64,000 bases of DNA from Anaeromyces robustus. Lineage: Eukaryota > Neocallimastigomycota > Neocallimastigomycetes > Neocallimastigales > Neocallimastigaceae. Below are positions 12,357-28,695 of this stretch, in pieces. Under the pieces are notes generated by a model that did no database searches, was not told where the DNA came from, and saw nothing but the letters and a program-made list of their open reading frames with translations. The stretch is taken from positions 98,501 through 162,500 of the forward strand of contig MCFG01000077.1 of assembly GCA_002104895.1 (NCBI GenBank), in the 5' to 3' direction. Position numbers and translations under genes: made by a program. Position 1 is the first letter of the stretch, and the number at the start of each line of letters is the position of its first letter.

Positions 12357-13868
12357 ATGTCTGCTAACAACAGTTCTCATACTGAAAATGATGCCATTGG
12401 TTATAAAATCACTGGCAAAGAATTAGTTGATATTAATTTTTCTATTTCTTCTATGAGAAATATGGATGAACAAGATATTAAAGAAAAATATATCAAGGTT
12501 TTCAATGAAGAAAAAATGTTAGCTATTAAATGGTTATTTTATGCTAGAGATTGTAGAAATGGTATTGGTGAAAGAAGAATTTTCCGTATTTGTTTAAATT
12601 ATTTATCTAAAAATCATCCAGAAATAACAAAAGCTATTTTAGAATTTATTCCTGAATATGGTCGTTGGGATGATCTTTTAGGATTACTTAAAGGTAATCT
12701 TAAAGATGATGTTTTTAACCTTATTAAAACTCAATTAGAAAAAGATATAGAAAATATGGAAAATAAAAAAACAATTTCTTTATGTGCTAAATGGATGCCA
12801 TCTATTAATACTTCTTCTAAATCTACTAAAAAGTTAGCACGTATTTTGATTCATAAATTCCATTATGATGAAAGAACTTACCGTAAGCTTCTCTCTCAAT
12901 TGAGATCATATTTAAAAGTAATTGAAGTTCCTATGTGCGCTAAACAATGGGATCAAATTAATTACTCTTCGGTTCCTTCAAGAGCTAATTTTATTTATAA
13001 AAAGGCATTTATAAAAAATGATCATGAAAGAAGAACGGAATATCTTGAAAACTTGAAGAAAGGGAAAACAAAAATTAATGCAGATGTTTTATTTCCTCAT
13101 GATATTGTTCATAAATATGGTATTAATGGAAGTTATAGTGATAAAAAGATTAGTATTGATGATACTATTGAAGAACTTTGGAAAGCATTACCTGATTATG
13201 TTCAACGTAATGAAAATACTATATGTATTATTGATACTTCTGGGAGTATGAATTGGTGTATACCAGATTCTAAAATAACTTGTATAGAAGTTGCTTATTC
13301 CTTAGGTATTTATTTTTCGGAAAGAGTTACAGGAAAATTTAAAGATAAATTTATTACATTTAGTTCTAGTCCAGAACTTGCTGATTTCAGTAATGCTAAT
13401 AATTTATTAGAAAAAATTAATATTATTAATCAACAATGTCTTTGTAGTAATACAAATATTGAAGCTGTATTTAATTTGATTTTAAATTATGCTATTGAAA
13501 ATAATTTACCACAAGAAGAACTTCCACATAATATTCTAATTTTATCTGATTGTGAATTTGATAGTATTGTAGATTTTGGAATTTATGAAACAAATAAAAA
13601 TGATTTATTTGTTAATATGATGAAAAAATATGAATCAAAAGGATATCTACTTCCAAGATTAGCTTTTTGGAATATTTTTAGTAGATCAAGTATTATACCA
13701 GTAGAAATAGATAATATGGGTGTATTATTAGTAAATGGATTTAGTCCAGCTATTGTTAAAATGGTGCTTAGTAATAAAACAAATCCATTTGAATGTCTTT
13801 TAGAACAACTTAATAGTGAAAGATATCAACCAATAGAAGATGCTCTAAAAGATATTATTAAAACTTAA
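12357..13868 (+). CDS. DUF2828-type protein with C-terminal von Willebrand A-like domain (Ro60/TROVE-like architecture)
   Basis: Intronless, 503 aa, no signal peptide or membrane segment, so probably cytosolic or nuclear. The N-terminal half carries the family blocks WLFYARDCRNGIGERR (about 60-75) and FIPEYGRWDDLLGL (about 101-114), followed by a helical region with KWMPSINTSS. The C-terminal half is a vWA-like domain with a metal-site motif DTSGSM at 293-298 and a second strand LSDCEFDS. The C-terminus LLEQLNSERYQPIEDAL also fits the family. DUF2828 is reported in eukaryotes and viruses, and closely similar proteins occur in phages and bacteria; the fold recalls the RNA-binding Ro60/TROVE plus vWA proteins. 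Function is unknown, and an RNA-related role is only inference. Lack of introns and the phage-like motifs suggest horizontal transfer. Confidence 0.82.
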   Translation: MSANNSSHTENDAIGYKITGKELVDINFSISSMRNMDEQDIKEKYIKVFNEEKMLAIKWLFYARDCRNGIGERRIFRICLNYLSKNHPEITKAILEFIPEYGRWDDLLGLLKGNLKDDVFNLIKTQLEKDIENMENKKTISLCAKWMPSINTSSKSTKKLARILIHKFHYDERTYRKLLSQLRSYLKVIEVPMCAKQWDQINYSSVPSRANFIYKKAFIKNDHERRTEYLENLKKGKTKINADVLFPHDIVHKYGINGSYSDKKISIDDTIEELWKALPDYVQRNENTICIIDTSGSMNWCIPDSKITCIEVAYSLGIYFSERVTGKFKDKFITFSSSPELADFSNANNLLEKINIINQQCLCSNTNIEAVFNLILNYAIENNLPQEELPHNILILSDCEFDSIVDFGIYETNKNDLFVNMMKKYESKGYLLPRLAFWNIFSRSSIIPVEIDNMGVLLVNGFSPAIVKMVLSNKTNPFECLLEQLNSERYQPIEDALKDIIKT

Positions 13869-14416
13869 AAAAATATGAAAAACAAAAGAATATATATATA
13901 TTTATATATATTTATATATAGTATTATTTTTTTTAATAAATGTATTTCATTACATATCTATTATAATATTTATATATCTATTATAACATACATTTCATAT
14001 TTTTTATAAAATATTTAATTAAAAAAAATTAAATTTTAAGATTATATATATATATATAAAACATTAATTTAAGAATATTTAATAATAAAATGTATGTTAT
14101 AATAGATATATAAATATTTAATAATAATAGTATTTCTATAATTAAAATTAATTTTTCATTTTTACTTATTTTACATTTTTTTTTTATTAATTTGTTATTT
14201 TTATTTATTTTACATTTTTTTATTTTATAATATTATAAAAATTTATTTATTTCTTTTTTTTTTTAATTTATAATATTATATAAATATAAATATATTTATT
14301 TCTTTTTTTTTTTACTAATATTAATTATTTTTATTTTTATTTCATTTTTTAACTTAATTATTTTTATTTTATTCTATTTTTTAATTTTTTTTATTTTTAT
14401 TTTATTTTTAATTTAT
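13869..14416. other. Convergent intergenic region
   Basis: About 550 bp between two genes that converge (plus-strand vWA gene and minus-strand GH43). An imperfect inverted similarity is visible: the sequence around 13950-14005 (TATCTATTATAATAT...TACATTTCAT) is echoed in reverse complement around 14085-14120 (AAAATGTATGTTATAATAGATATATAAATATT). This could form a hairpin in either transcript, and may aid 3' end formation. The rest is T-rich on the plus strand. Confidence 0.55.
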
Positions 14417-16048
14417 TCAGTTTTTATTCTTAACAATACACTTCTTAACCTTCTTAATAACTACTTTCTTTTTTGGTTCTTCAGCATTATTAGCTGGGTT
14501 TTCAGTATTGTTGATTGGTTCTTCATTAGATTCTTCATTATCATCTTCAAGATCAGTAGATGGTTCTTCAGCAGATTGTTCAGCAGATTGAGTATTAGCT
14601 TCATCAGATTTAATAAATTTCCAAGTGTCAATAGTAACATCATCGGAAGCAAGGAAGAAAAGATTTTTAACACCTTTAACTGGAATAATATCAGAAGTAA
14701 TGTTTTCTAATTCATCACCATTAGCTGGAACAGTAACGTAACCAAGAACTTCACCATCAATATCATCAACAGTAATCTTAATAACAGCACCATTCTTAGA
14801 AGAAGCAGAAATGATAATAGTATCAGCACCATCAGCGAAATCAACATTAGAAACACCAGTCCATTCACCCTTATTGTAAGAAACGGTAGTATGTCCTAAA
14901 CCATTAGTAGAAGTACCGGCAGCCCAAGCAACTAAAGCAGCTGGTTGTTCAGTGAAAGCATCAACATTGAATAATTGTGGAACACCTTTAAGAGTACCAG
15001 TAGCGTTTAAGAATTTACCATCAACGAAAGGTAATTCATTAACATGAGTAGTACGGTAACCTAAAGCTTCACCAAAGGATTGGAGGTTAAGCCATTCAGT
15101 GTGGTAGAAGATGTACCATTTATCATGGAATGGAACAACAGTGTGATGATTATTACCATATTTTTCAAAGAATTCACCTGGATTGTTAAAAATAGTATCT
15201 TCAAATTTGAATGGACCTAATGGACTATCACTAGTCATAAGACCAATTCTAGCTTGATGGAATGGAGAAGCTTCATTCCAATTAGTACAATAAGTGTAAT
15301 AGTAAGTATCACCAGCTTTATGCATACCAGAATCTTCAAATCCCCATGGAGCATCAATAATAACTGGTTCAGTAGCAAGACTAATCATATCATCACCTAA
15401 TTTAACAGCACGGAAAGTTTTTGGAGCTTCATCACCACCTTCTGGAATACCACCACCGAAGTAAAGATAACCAGTACCATCATCATCAACAAAAACGGCT
15501 GGATCGAATAACCAAACTATATCTTTACAGTTTGGAGAATCGAAAGAAACAAGTGGTCCTCCAATTGGATCTTCAAATGGACCAGTTGGAGAATCACTAG
15601 ATAAAACACCAATACCATTTCCACTATTAGCAAAGTAAAGGAAGAATTTTTCTTTACCATTAATTTTTTTGTGAGCAGCAGCTGGAGCCCATGAATTTTC
15701 AGCCCAACTAGCAGCACCATCTTTACCAGCAGATGGAATTGTACCGTGATCAACCCAATTAACTAAATCTTTAGAAGACATAACATTAATGGTATGAATT
15801 AAGCTGTATTCATTTTCAGATGGTTTTTCACCAAGTAATTCAACAATACCATCATTAGTACCATAAACGTAAACAGTGTCATCATAAACCATAACACCTG
15901 GATCAGCACTATATTTCATAACATTGAGTGGGTTGTGATCACCAATTGGTTTATAAGTCTTAACTGGTGTAACATTATTAAAAGCATCATTAGCACTAAC
16001 TAAGGTACCAACAAGAGCTAATAAACCACTAATAAAAAGAGATTTCAT
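14417..16048 (-). CDS. Secreted GH43 glycosidase with CBM6-like C-terminal module (arabinofuranosidase/xylosidase type)
   Basis: Intronless, 543 aa. Signal peptide 1-19 (LFISGLLALVGTLVSA). The five-bladed GH43 catalytic domain covers about 35-360: HNPLNVMKYSADPG supplies the catalytic base Asp49, LFDPAVFVDDDG the pKa-modulating Asp182, and WGFEDSGMHK the general acid Glu238. Residues about 370-480 resemble a CBM6 xylan-binding module (GEWTGVSNVDF, then the closing IDTWKFI). The tail 481-543 is acidic (Glu/Asn/Ser) and ends in a Lys-rich stretch with one Cys (KKVKKCIVKNKN). No Cys-rich fungal dockerin (CBM10-type) is present, so this enzyme is predicted free rather than cellulosome-bound. The motif set is nearest to the arabinoxylan-active GH43 subfamilies such as GH43_29; the exact substrate is inferred. 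Base composition is clearly richer in G+C than neighbouring genes and there are no introns, in line with the known bacterial ancestry of many gut-fungal hemicellulases. Confidence 0.9.
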   Translation of the reverse strand: MKSLFISGLLALVGTLVSANDAFNNVTPVKTYKPIGDHNPLNVMKYSADPGVMVYDDTVYVYGTNDGIVELLGEKPSENEYSLIHTINVMSSKDLVNWVDHGTIPSAGKDGAASWAENSWAPAAAHKKINGKEKFFLYFANSGNGIGVLSSDSPTGPFEDPIGGPLVSFDSPNCKDIVWLFDPAVFVDDDGTGYLYFGGGIPEGGDEAPKTFRAVKLGDDMISLATEPVIIDAPWGFEDSGMHKAGDTYYYTYCTNWNEASPFHQARIGLMTSDSPLGPFKFEDTIFNNPGEFFEKYGNNHHTVVPFHDKWYIFYHTEWLNLQSFGEALGYRTTHVNELPFVDGKFLNATGTLKGVPQLFNVDAFTEQPAALVAWAAGTSTNGLGHTTVSYNKGEWTGVSNVDFADGADTIIISASSKNGAVIKITVDDIDGEVLGYVTVPANGDELENITSDIIPVKGVKNLFFLASDDVTIDTWKFIKSDEANTQSAEQSAEEPSTDLEDDNEESNEEPINNTENPANNAEEPKKKVVIKKVKKCIVKNKN

Positions 16049-18235
16049 TTTTGTTTTTGTTTTTTTTTACAAAATAATTTATTTATATTTTAAATTAATT
16101 AATTAATACTTAATATTTTGTTTTATTTCTTATTTATTTTTAGAAAGTTTTATTATATTATTTTTCCAAAAATCTATTATTTTTTTTTATTAATATTAAC
16201 TATAATATAATCTATATATATATGTTAAAAAATATTTAATTGCAAACTCTATTTACTAATTAAATATTTTATTATAAAATAGAAATAAAAAAAATATATT
16301 ATTTATTTTAACTTTTTATGAAAAAAAAAAAAAAAAAGAATTATCAAAGTATTTATATTTTTTTTTAATATTTAACTTTTAATTAATATTGTTGATAAAG
16401 TTTTATTAAAAAAAAAAGTAACTATTAATCTTTACATTTTTTTTTTAATTAAAGAGAGAAAATAAAAAAAAATAGGAATTCTATAATGGATAATGGATAA
16501 TGGATAATAGTATATATTTATTCTCTATTGTATTATATATATTTATTATATATAACAATTATAGTAAAATATTAATATGTAAATTAATTGTGTTTATTTT
16601 TAATTTATTATTATATATATTTAATATACCAAAAATTTAAATTAAAAAATTTTTTTACAATGTAAAATATTTAATATTTTATTATTCAAATTTAAGGAAA
16701 CAAAATCCTTTTTTTATGAAAATTTTAAATATTAATATTTTATTTGATGTAAAATACTAAAAATATAATATATGTCAATTTTAAAGATAAACTAAATCTA
16801 ATAATTATTTATTTTCTACTTCATTAAATTAAAAGATATCCCATATAATAAACATCAAAAAAAAAAAAAAAAAAAAACAAAAAAACAAAATGAAAACAAT
16901 AAAAAATATTATTAATATTGTACATATATTGCGTTTTATTATATTTTTTTTTTAAGAAATATGAAAACTTACTTATGGTAAAAAAAAGTAATTATATAGA
17001 AATTACTGATGAAATAAAATATAAAATAATATAATGTATTTTTATCATAATTAGAAAAAATTATTTTTTTTTTAATTAATAAAACCATATTATTAATAAT
17101 TTATTAATAATATTATTATTATTATTTGATATTTTAAAATAAGTACATTCATATTTAAATAAATAGAAAAAGATAAAAAGAATGATTTTTACAAAAAAGT
17201 AATAAGAAAATCATTACTTTAATAAATACAATAAAGTAAAATAAAAAAAAAATAAATAAATAAATAAACATAATGCTTAAAATAATTGTTAATTATAATA
17301 TTTTATTAAATTAAAATGTTGAAAAAACTGTGAAATAATCCCAAAAAAATTTTTTTAATTTATTTTTAATAAAAGTTAATACTAATTTTTAATTAATTAA
17401 AGATAGATACAAAAACTTTATTTTATAGAAAATTTTTCAAAGATTATAGTCCAAGATTTTTATATATAATAAAAAACCTATCCTGATCAAAATTAATGGT
17501 TGAGAAAAAAAAAATAATGAAGAGAGTAATATAAATAACAATAACAATGTATAATAGTACAACAACAATATGTTAATACGTATAATATTAAAATAATGAA
17601 TCCTTATTATAATATGACTTTCAAAATAAATATTTCATAAATCATCATAAGTAAATAAAATATAAAAGAATTATATAATGAATAATAATATTATATAGAA
17701 ATATTATATAGTTAAAGCGGCAAACCCATTAATTATTCCAAGAATTATTTATTAAATATTAAATTTTTCTAAGTATAAGTTTTTATTAAATATTCTATAT
17801 ATATATATATAAAGGTTGAAATTATTTATTTTCAATAAATAATTGTTTTTTTTTTTTTAATTTCTTTTACTCTTATAATTCTAAATATAAATAAAAAACT
17901 ATATTGTATGAGTTAATAAAAGTAAAAAAACATAAACACAATAATAAGAAAAAATTAAATTAATGTCAAAATATAAATTTTTTTAATATAAATTAAAAAT
18001 AAATGAGAAAAATGTTTGTCAGAATCTTTTATAATTAGTAAAATTTTGATATTTAATTATATTTTTTCTTATTTTTTATTTTATTATATTTTATTTTATT
18101 TATCTTATATTATATTATATATTTATTATATTATATTATATTATGTTATATTTGTTTTTTCATTTTCACTTTATTATATATTTATTATAATTTTTTAAAA
18201 AAAAATACGAAATTTTAATTATTTTATAACCCTAA

Positions 18236-18306
18236 ATAAATAAATAAATAAATAATAAATAATAAATAATAAATAAATAATAAATAAATAAGTAAATAAT
18301 AAATAA

Positions 18307-18385
<79 letters not shown>
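18236..18385. repeat. (AAAT)n / AAT mixed microsatellite
   Basis: About 150 bp of AAAT units with interspersed AAT; the last 85 bp are an almost pure AAAT run. Confidence 0.9.
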
Positions 18386-18386
<1 letters not shown>

Positions 18387-18875
18387 AAATAATAACAAAT
18401 AATTATAAATAAAATATTAATAGTATTTTTTTATTATTATATAAAATATTAATTATTATTACATCAGTATTACTGAACTTAAGCATTTATTATATTTTAT
18501 CTTTTATATATATTTTTTATTTAATATTTATTATATTAAATATTAAATATTATATATTTTATATTTCTTATTTTAAATTATTATACTTAATTTTTAATAT
18601 ATTAGTTTATATTATTTTATATATTATTTCATATTGAAATATATATTGTAATATAGTAATAATTATATTATTATATTGGGTATTTTTGTTATTTATTATA
18701 TTGTATTTGTAATATATAGTTGTAATATAAATACAGTTAATAATGAAAGTTTCTGTATTATATTATACAAAAATATATTTACTATAAAATAATACATATG
18801 TAATTATTTTATAGTAAATAAAAATTAATTATATTATCTAATAAAATATTTAGGTAAAAATAATGAAAAACTAAA

Positions 18876-18879
<4 letters not shown>

Positions 18880-18918
<39 letters not shown>

Positions 18919-19016
18919 TATTTATTATAATTTATTTATTATTAATATTATTATTTACTTATTTATATATTATTATTTATTATTAATTTATTTATTTATT
19001 TATTTATACATTATTA

Positions 19017-19060
<44 letters not shown>

Positions 19061-19080
19061 TTATTATTGTTATTATTTAT
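18880..19080. repeat. TTA and TTTA microsatellite block
   Basis: A TTA run followed by alternating TTTA and TTA segments. Non-coding. Confidence 0.8.
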
Positions 19081-19391
19081 TATAATAAAATTTTATGGAA
19101 AAGCAAAATGCATTACGAATACTTATATTTAAATATTAATTATTATTATTCATTACTATAATTATTTTTTTTTATTTTCAATAATACTGTTATTTTTATT
19201 ATATTATTGTTTTTATTATTACTGTTAAAAAATTACAATTTTTTATTTTTAATTATTTATTAATATTTATATTCATATAATTTTAATAAAAAATAAATAT
19301 AATAAATAATAAGTTTATACTATATAATTTTTAAAATTAATTCTATATTATATATTAATAAAGAAAATGTAATATTAAAGATAATAATTAA

Positions 19392-19555
19392 CATTCAATA
19401 TTATTCTTAATCATTCTTTTATATTTTATAATAATTATCATTCAATATTATTAATTCTTTTATATTTTATAATAATTATCATACAATATTATTAATTCTT
19501 TTATATTTTATAATAATTATCATTCAATATTATTAATTCTTTTATATTTTATAAC
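19392..19555. repeat. 41-bp tandem repeat, about four copies
   Basis: The unit starts CATTCAATATTATTAATTCT and continues through TTTATATTTTATAATAATTAT. Three nearly identical units and a first, slightly diverged one lie head to tail. Differences are single bases (for example CATACAAT for CATTCAAT). Confidence 0.85.
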
Positions 19556-19837
19556 TATTATTAATATTTTTTTAATAAAAAAAAATTGTGTAATTACATA
19601 ATACATGTTAATACATATATATTTATTAAATATTATATAAAAAATGTTTGATATATATTTTTATGGTAGTAAATTGATATATATTATTTAATTATAATTA
19701 CTTCAATATTTTTTATTATTAATAAATATTATATTTACAGTTTTTTATATTTTAAATTTTGTTTTTAAAACTATAGATCATTATATAGTAACATGCTTCT
19801 TTTTATTGTTAATCTTGTTACTTCCATTTTTATTTAG

Positions 19838-20027
19838 AAAGTAAAAATGGAATTTGCTCAATATACGAATTTATATATTTTTTAAGTTTCTGTAAATTCA
19901 ACTTTTCCAATATAAGAAGTGAAACAACAGTTAATGCTTTAAAATTTTTAAAAGAAATGAAGAATGAAATTTCTTCAGGTATAATAAATTATTAATATTA
20001 TTAATATTAATATTAATATTATTAATA

Positions 20028-20080
<53 letters not shown>

Positions 20081-21523
20081 TATTATTTATTATTACTATT
20101 TATTATTTATTATTACTATTTATTATTATTATTTATTATTATTATAATAATATAAAAATGAATAAAATATCAAATATATAAAAATTGGTGAAATAGATGA
20201 AATTTTTTCGGTCCGATTTCTCTTTTGGTATTAATACAATAAATCAGGGAAAAGCTGTATTTGCCAAATTTTATACATTAACTTATTTTATGTTAAATAC
20301 AATTCCATATAAAATGACACCTTTAAATCCAAGTAAAGGTGTCATTTTATATGGAATTCCTGCTGGATATAATGTAGGTATTGATGGAAATATACCAAAA
20401 GAAAAACTGAAAGCTTCTATAATAGTTTTTAAATTTTTATCATCTAAAGAATTTCAAAAAAAATATTTATTAGTAGAAAATTTAGTATCAGGAATTACTA
20501 GTTTATATGATGATAAAGAAATTTGTCAAAAAATTAATTGTGAAGCTATGAAAAAAGTTTAAAATTATTAATCGACTTTCATCAAAATAGTATCAATTTA
20601 CCATATTATGTCCAAAAAATTACAAATTATATCTATCAATATTTATATGGAAATCAGACAGTAGAAAATGTATTAGAAAAAATAGATGATTTAATTAGAA
20701 TTCATTATATACCTTTAAAAGATAAAGATTCATATAATAGATTAGCATTATGCTTTTTTATTTTTGTGGTTACTTTTTCTTTTATAATAGCATCGTCATT
20801 AATACTTCTTTCTTCCAAAAAATTAAAAAAAATATTTTAATTATTTAACTAATGGTTATGGATTATATTAATTATTGTTATTAGCAATAGTTATACAACT
20901 TTTGGATCAACAACAAGTTCTAAATGTCATCTCTATGTTATATTATTAATATTAGGTTATACCCTAAATTTAATACCTATTTTAAATAAATTAATTATTG
21001 ATTTACCTGTTAAAAAATAAAATATCGGAATGGATGAAAACTCACAAAGTTATATCTTTTATAATACTTTTGTTAAGTGTTTTTATGTCAATATTATTTT
21101 TAATAAATATATTTGAAGTAAGAGTAATTATGGTTAATGAAGAAAAAAAATTTTGAATCCTGTAAACCACGTAATAATTTCATTTTAATAATCTTAACCA
21201 TTTTATTTTATTATTATAAATATGTTAAAATTATGTTATGGGGTCTTAAAGCTATTACAAATGATATAGAATCTATTATGATAGCAATTTATTCGGATAT
21301 ATTTTTATATTCTATTCTGTTATTATTTATTTTAAATTTTATACCTTTTAATTGTTATATATTACAATTTCTTATAAATAATATATTTATTTTAATATCA
21401 ATAATAACGAATTATTTATCAATGTATGGTTTTCGAATATTCTTTTTATACAATGGCGAAAAGAGATATTATTTAAGTATAAATGATTTAAAAAAATATT
21501 TTTGCTACTTCAATAACAAATAA
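19838..21523 (+). pseudogene. Decayed SBP-7TM (class C GPCR-like) receptor, exons 4-5 only (array copy 1)
   Basis: Homologous to the receptor genes at 23074, 28696 and 33394. Exon 4 is recognisable at 19838-19978 (GICSIYEFIY, then KEMKNEISS; 141 nt against 144 in the others), with acceptor TTTAG and donor GTATAA conserved. Exon 5 begins at 20197 after AATAG. Its homology runs through NTIPYKMTPL, AGYNVGIDGNIPKEKL and FLSSKEFQKKYLL, then the seven-helix region to a final segment around 21137-21523. Several frame breaks and stops split exon 5: one near the T-run at its very start, one near 20560, and more between 20840 and 21140. Exons 1-3, including the signal peptide, are missing. Copy number one of the array is therefore dead, and older than the damage in copies 3 and 4. 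Confidence 0.85.
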
Positions 21524-23073
<1,550 letters not shown>

Positions 23074-25998
23074 ATGTGTAATAGAATATATAAAATTATA
23101 TACCTGTTATATATTGTTTTGCAATTCTACATAAGTAAGAATAATAAAAAAAAAATAAAATTAATTTTTTATATAATAATAAAATTATATAATTTATATT
23201 GAAATATTTTTCTTTATTTTGAATAAAAGATATAGTATATGGGGAAGATATTAAATTAAATGTTGTAGCATATGCTGATACTGAGTATAATGATATTTAT
23301 TCATCTATGATTGAAGATTTTAATGACTATGCAAAAGAAAATCATTTAAATATTACAGCAAAAATAAATATTCATACTAATGCTGATAATAAAGATTTTG
23401 AATCTTTTGCTAATACTGTAGAATCATTACTTAAGAAAAAAGCTAATAAATATGATATATATTTCTATGACAATGCTTATACTGTGAAATATGGTCCATA
23501 TTTATTAAATTTAAAAGATCATTTATCTGAAGAACTTATTAAGATATATAATAAAGATCTTATTGAAAAAACATGCACATATGAAGATAAAATAATTGGA
23601 ATTGTAAAGTGAAATATATCAATAGATATATAATATTTTATAAAATAAATATTAATTATACTTTTAATATTTAATATATTAATAATTGATATATAATTAT
23701 TTATAATTTATAATAATTTAATTAATGAAATTAATATTTATTTTAAAAATATATTTAGCCATTTAATATAGCCTATAGCATGCTTTATTCGAATTATATA
23801 TTATTAGATAAATATAATAAAACTATTCCAAAAACATGGGATGAATTAATTGAAACAAGTAAATATATTATAGAGCAAGAAAACGATCCTAATCTTATTG
23901 CGTATAACGGTTTATTCGATGGTAAGTATTATACTTATTTAAAATTATTTTAATATTGCTATATTTTAAAATTGTTACATTTTATTATTATTATATTTAA
24001 TTTTGTTGTATTTTAAGATTATAATTTTAATATTATTTATTATATTAAATTTTTCTTAAATATTTATATTTTTAAATATTTTCTTTATTTTTTTTCTATT
24101 TAATAAATATATGTGAATATAATACTAATATTTAATATTTATTTATTGAAGAAGGTGAAAATGGAATATGTTCAATTTATGAATTTATATATTCTTTCAG
24201 AGATTCTGTAGATTCCCCATTCCCCGATATAAGAAGTGAAACGGCTGTTAAAGCATTAAATTATATAAAACGTATGAAAAATGAAATTGGATCAGGTATA
24301 AAAAAATTATATATATATAATGAATAAAATAATATTAAATTTTAAATAATAATAAATATAATTGCTATTAATATAAATAAATAATAAATGATAAAAATTA
24401 TATTTTAAAATTTTTATCTTTATGTAAATTCTTTTGGAAAAGATGAGATATTTCGCTCTGATTTTGTTTTTGGTTTAAATTCAATACGTAATGCAAATTC
24501 TGTATTTGTAAAATTTTATACATTAACATATTCTATGTTGGAATCAGTTCCATATAAAATGACACCTTTACCTGGATATAAAGAAGGTGTATCAGGTGCA
24601 ATTATTGCTGGATATAATGTAGGTATCGATGGTATTATACCCAAAAAAAAATTAAATGCTGCTGTAACTGCTTTAAAATTTTTAACATCCAAGGAACTTC
24701 AAAAAAAATATTTTTTAATTGAAAATGTGGTATCAGGAATCGACAGTTTGTACGATGATGAAGAAATTTGTGCAAAAACTGACTGTCCATCCATTAAAAG
24801 CGTTCAACCTATAAACCGACCTTCATCAAAGTATTATCAATTTTCAGATTATATTAAAAAGTTTTCATCTTATGTTTATCAACATATATACGGAAACGAA
24901 ACAGCAGAAAGTGTATTAGAAAAGATAGAAGATTTAACAAAAATTCATAGTGTATCCATTAAAGAAAAAAATTCAGCTCATTCATTAGCATTAAGTATTT
25001 TTATATTTGTATTTACATTTTCATTATTAATGATTGGATTATTAGTATTACTTTTTTCAGAAAGAATGGAAAAATATTTCAGTTATTTAACTAAAGATGA
25101 ATGGATTATGTCAATTTGTGGATTAGTTGTAATTATTAGTAATTGTTATACAACTTTTGGACCAGTAACAAGTACCAAATGTGATTTATATGTTATATTA
25201 TTAATAATTGGTTATACCTTAAATTTAGTACCTATTTTTTACCAATTAATAATTGGTTTTCCGGAACATAATAAAATAACAGAATGGGCAAATCGTAATA
25301 AATATATTTTTATCTTATTGTTTTTATTATGTGATTTAGCAATATCATTATTGTTTTTACCTAAAATATTTGATGTTGATTTAGTATTGGTTAGTGAAGG
25401 AAAAAACTTTGAAACATGTGTTATTAGAAATAGTTTTGGTGTAGTATTACTAACATTAGTATTAATATTATTCCTCTTAGTATTAGGGGTTATGTTAGTA
25501 CTATGTTATATTGAATGGGGACGTAAAACATTTATTTATGATATACATTTCTTTGTTGTAGCACTTTATTTTGATGCCTTTTCTGTAGTATTATCATATA
25601 TTTTTAATTTCATATCATATAAGGATTATATATTTCAATTTATAATAAGAAATGTGTTAACTTTAATACCAGTTATTACAAGTTATATGACAATTTATGG
25701 TTTTAGACTGTATATTCCTTTCCATAAAGAGAAAGAAGAACAAAGAGTTATTTATAGTTTACATAAAAATACGGTTACTACAAGTTCAAGAAGTACTGAT
25801 ACTCAAAATAAACATAGTCTGGTATTAAAATTAAGAGATTATCATAATCAATCAATGGAAGCATCAAAATCAATAGATAGTTTCAGTTCTCGCTTTTCAA
25901 ATGATGGTATATCAAAAAGTAATAATAATCTTATGTCAAAAAATACAGATAATAGCGGTTTTAGAGATTCTACAGAAAATATAGAAAATAAAAAATAA
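23074..25998 (+). CDS. SBP-7TM receptor: extracellular sugar-binding-protein-like domain fused to a class C GPCR-like seven-helix domain (array copy 2, intact)
   Basis: Five exons: 23074-23134, 23230-23603, 23759-23921, 24152-24295, 24443-25998; product 765 aa. Every junction has GT-AG ends and matching phase (1, 0, 1, 1). Exon 1 plus the start of exon 2 gives a signal peptide (IIYLLYIVLQFYINIVYG). The ectodomain (about 26-425) resembles ABC-transporter solute-binding proteins of family 1: LNVVAYAD, KYDIYFYD, PFNIAYSMLYSN and the hallmark IPKTWDELIE. Seven hydrophobic segments follow from about 429 to 672, including SNCYTTFGPVTSTKC, YVILLIIGYTLN and CYIEWGRKTFIYDI, typical of GABA-B-like class C receptors. 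The tail (about 673-765) is Ser/Asn-rich and cytosolic. Such fusions have been reported in anaerobic gut fungi and are thought to sense sugars; ligand and signalling are not known. This is the only open copy in the array. Confidence 0.88.

Positions 25999-28695
<2,697 letters not shown>

Larger units (their letters stand above)
16049..19837. other. AT-rich intergenic region with microsatellites and a 41-bp tandem repeat
   Basis: About 3.8 kb with no supported gene. The first few hundred bases are upstream of GH43 (T-rich leader gtttttgttttt next to its ATG). Further on are AAAT repeats (18236-18385), TTA/TTTA blocks (18880-19080) and a 41-bp tandem repeat (19392-19555). No trace of exons 1-3 of a receptor gene was seen before the decayed copy that follows. 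Confidence 0.65.

Noticed and set aside
16889-16954. Short plus-strand frame MKTIKNIINIVHIL...
   Set aside because: Only 21 codons, ending in a poly-Phe T run; no homologue or neighbouring exon supports it.
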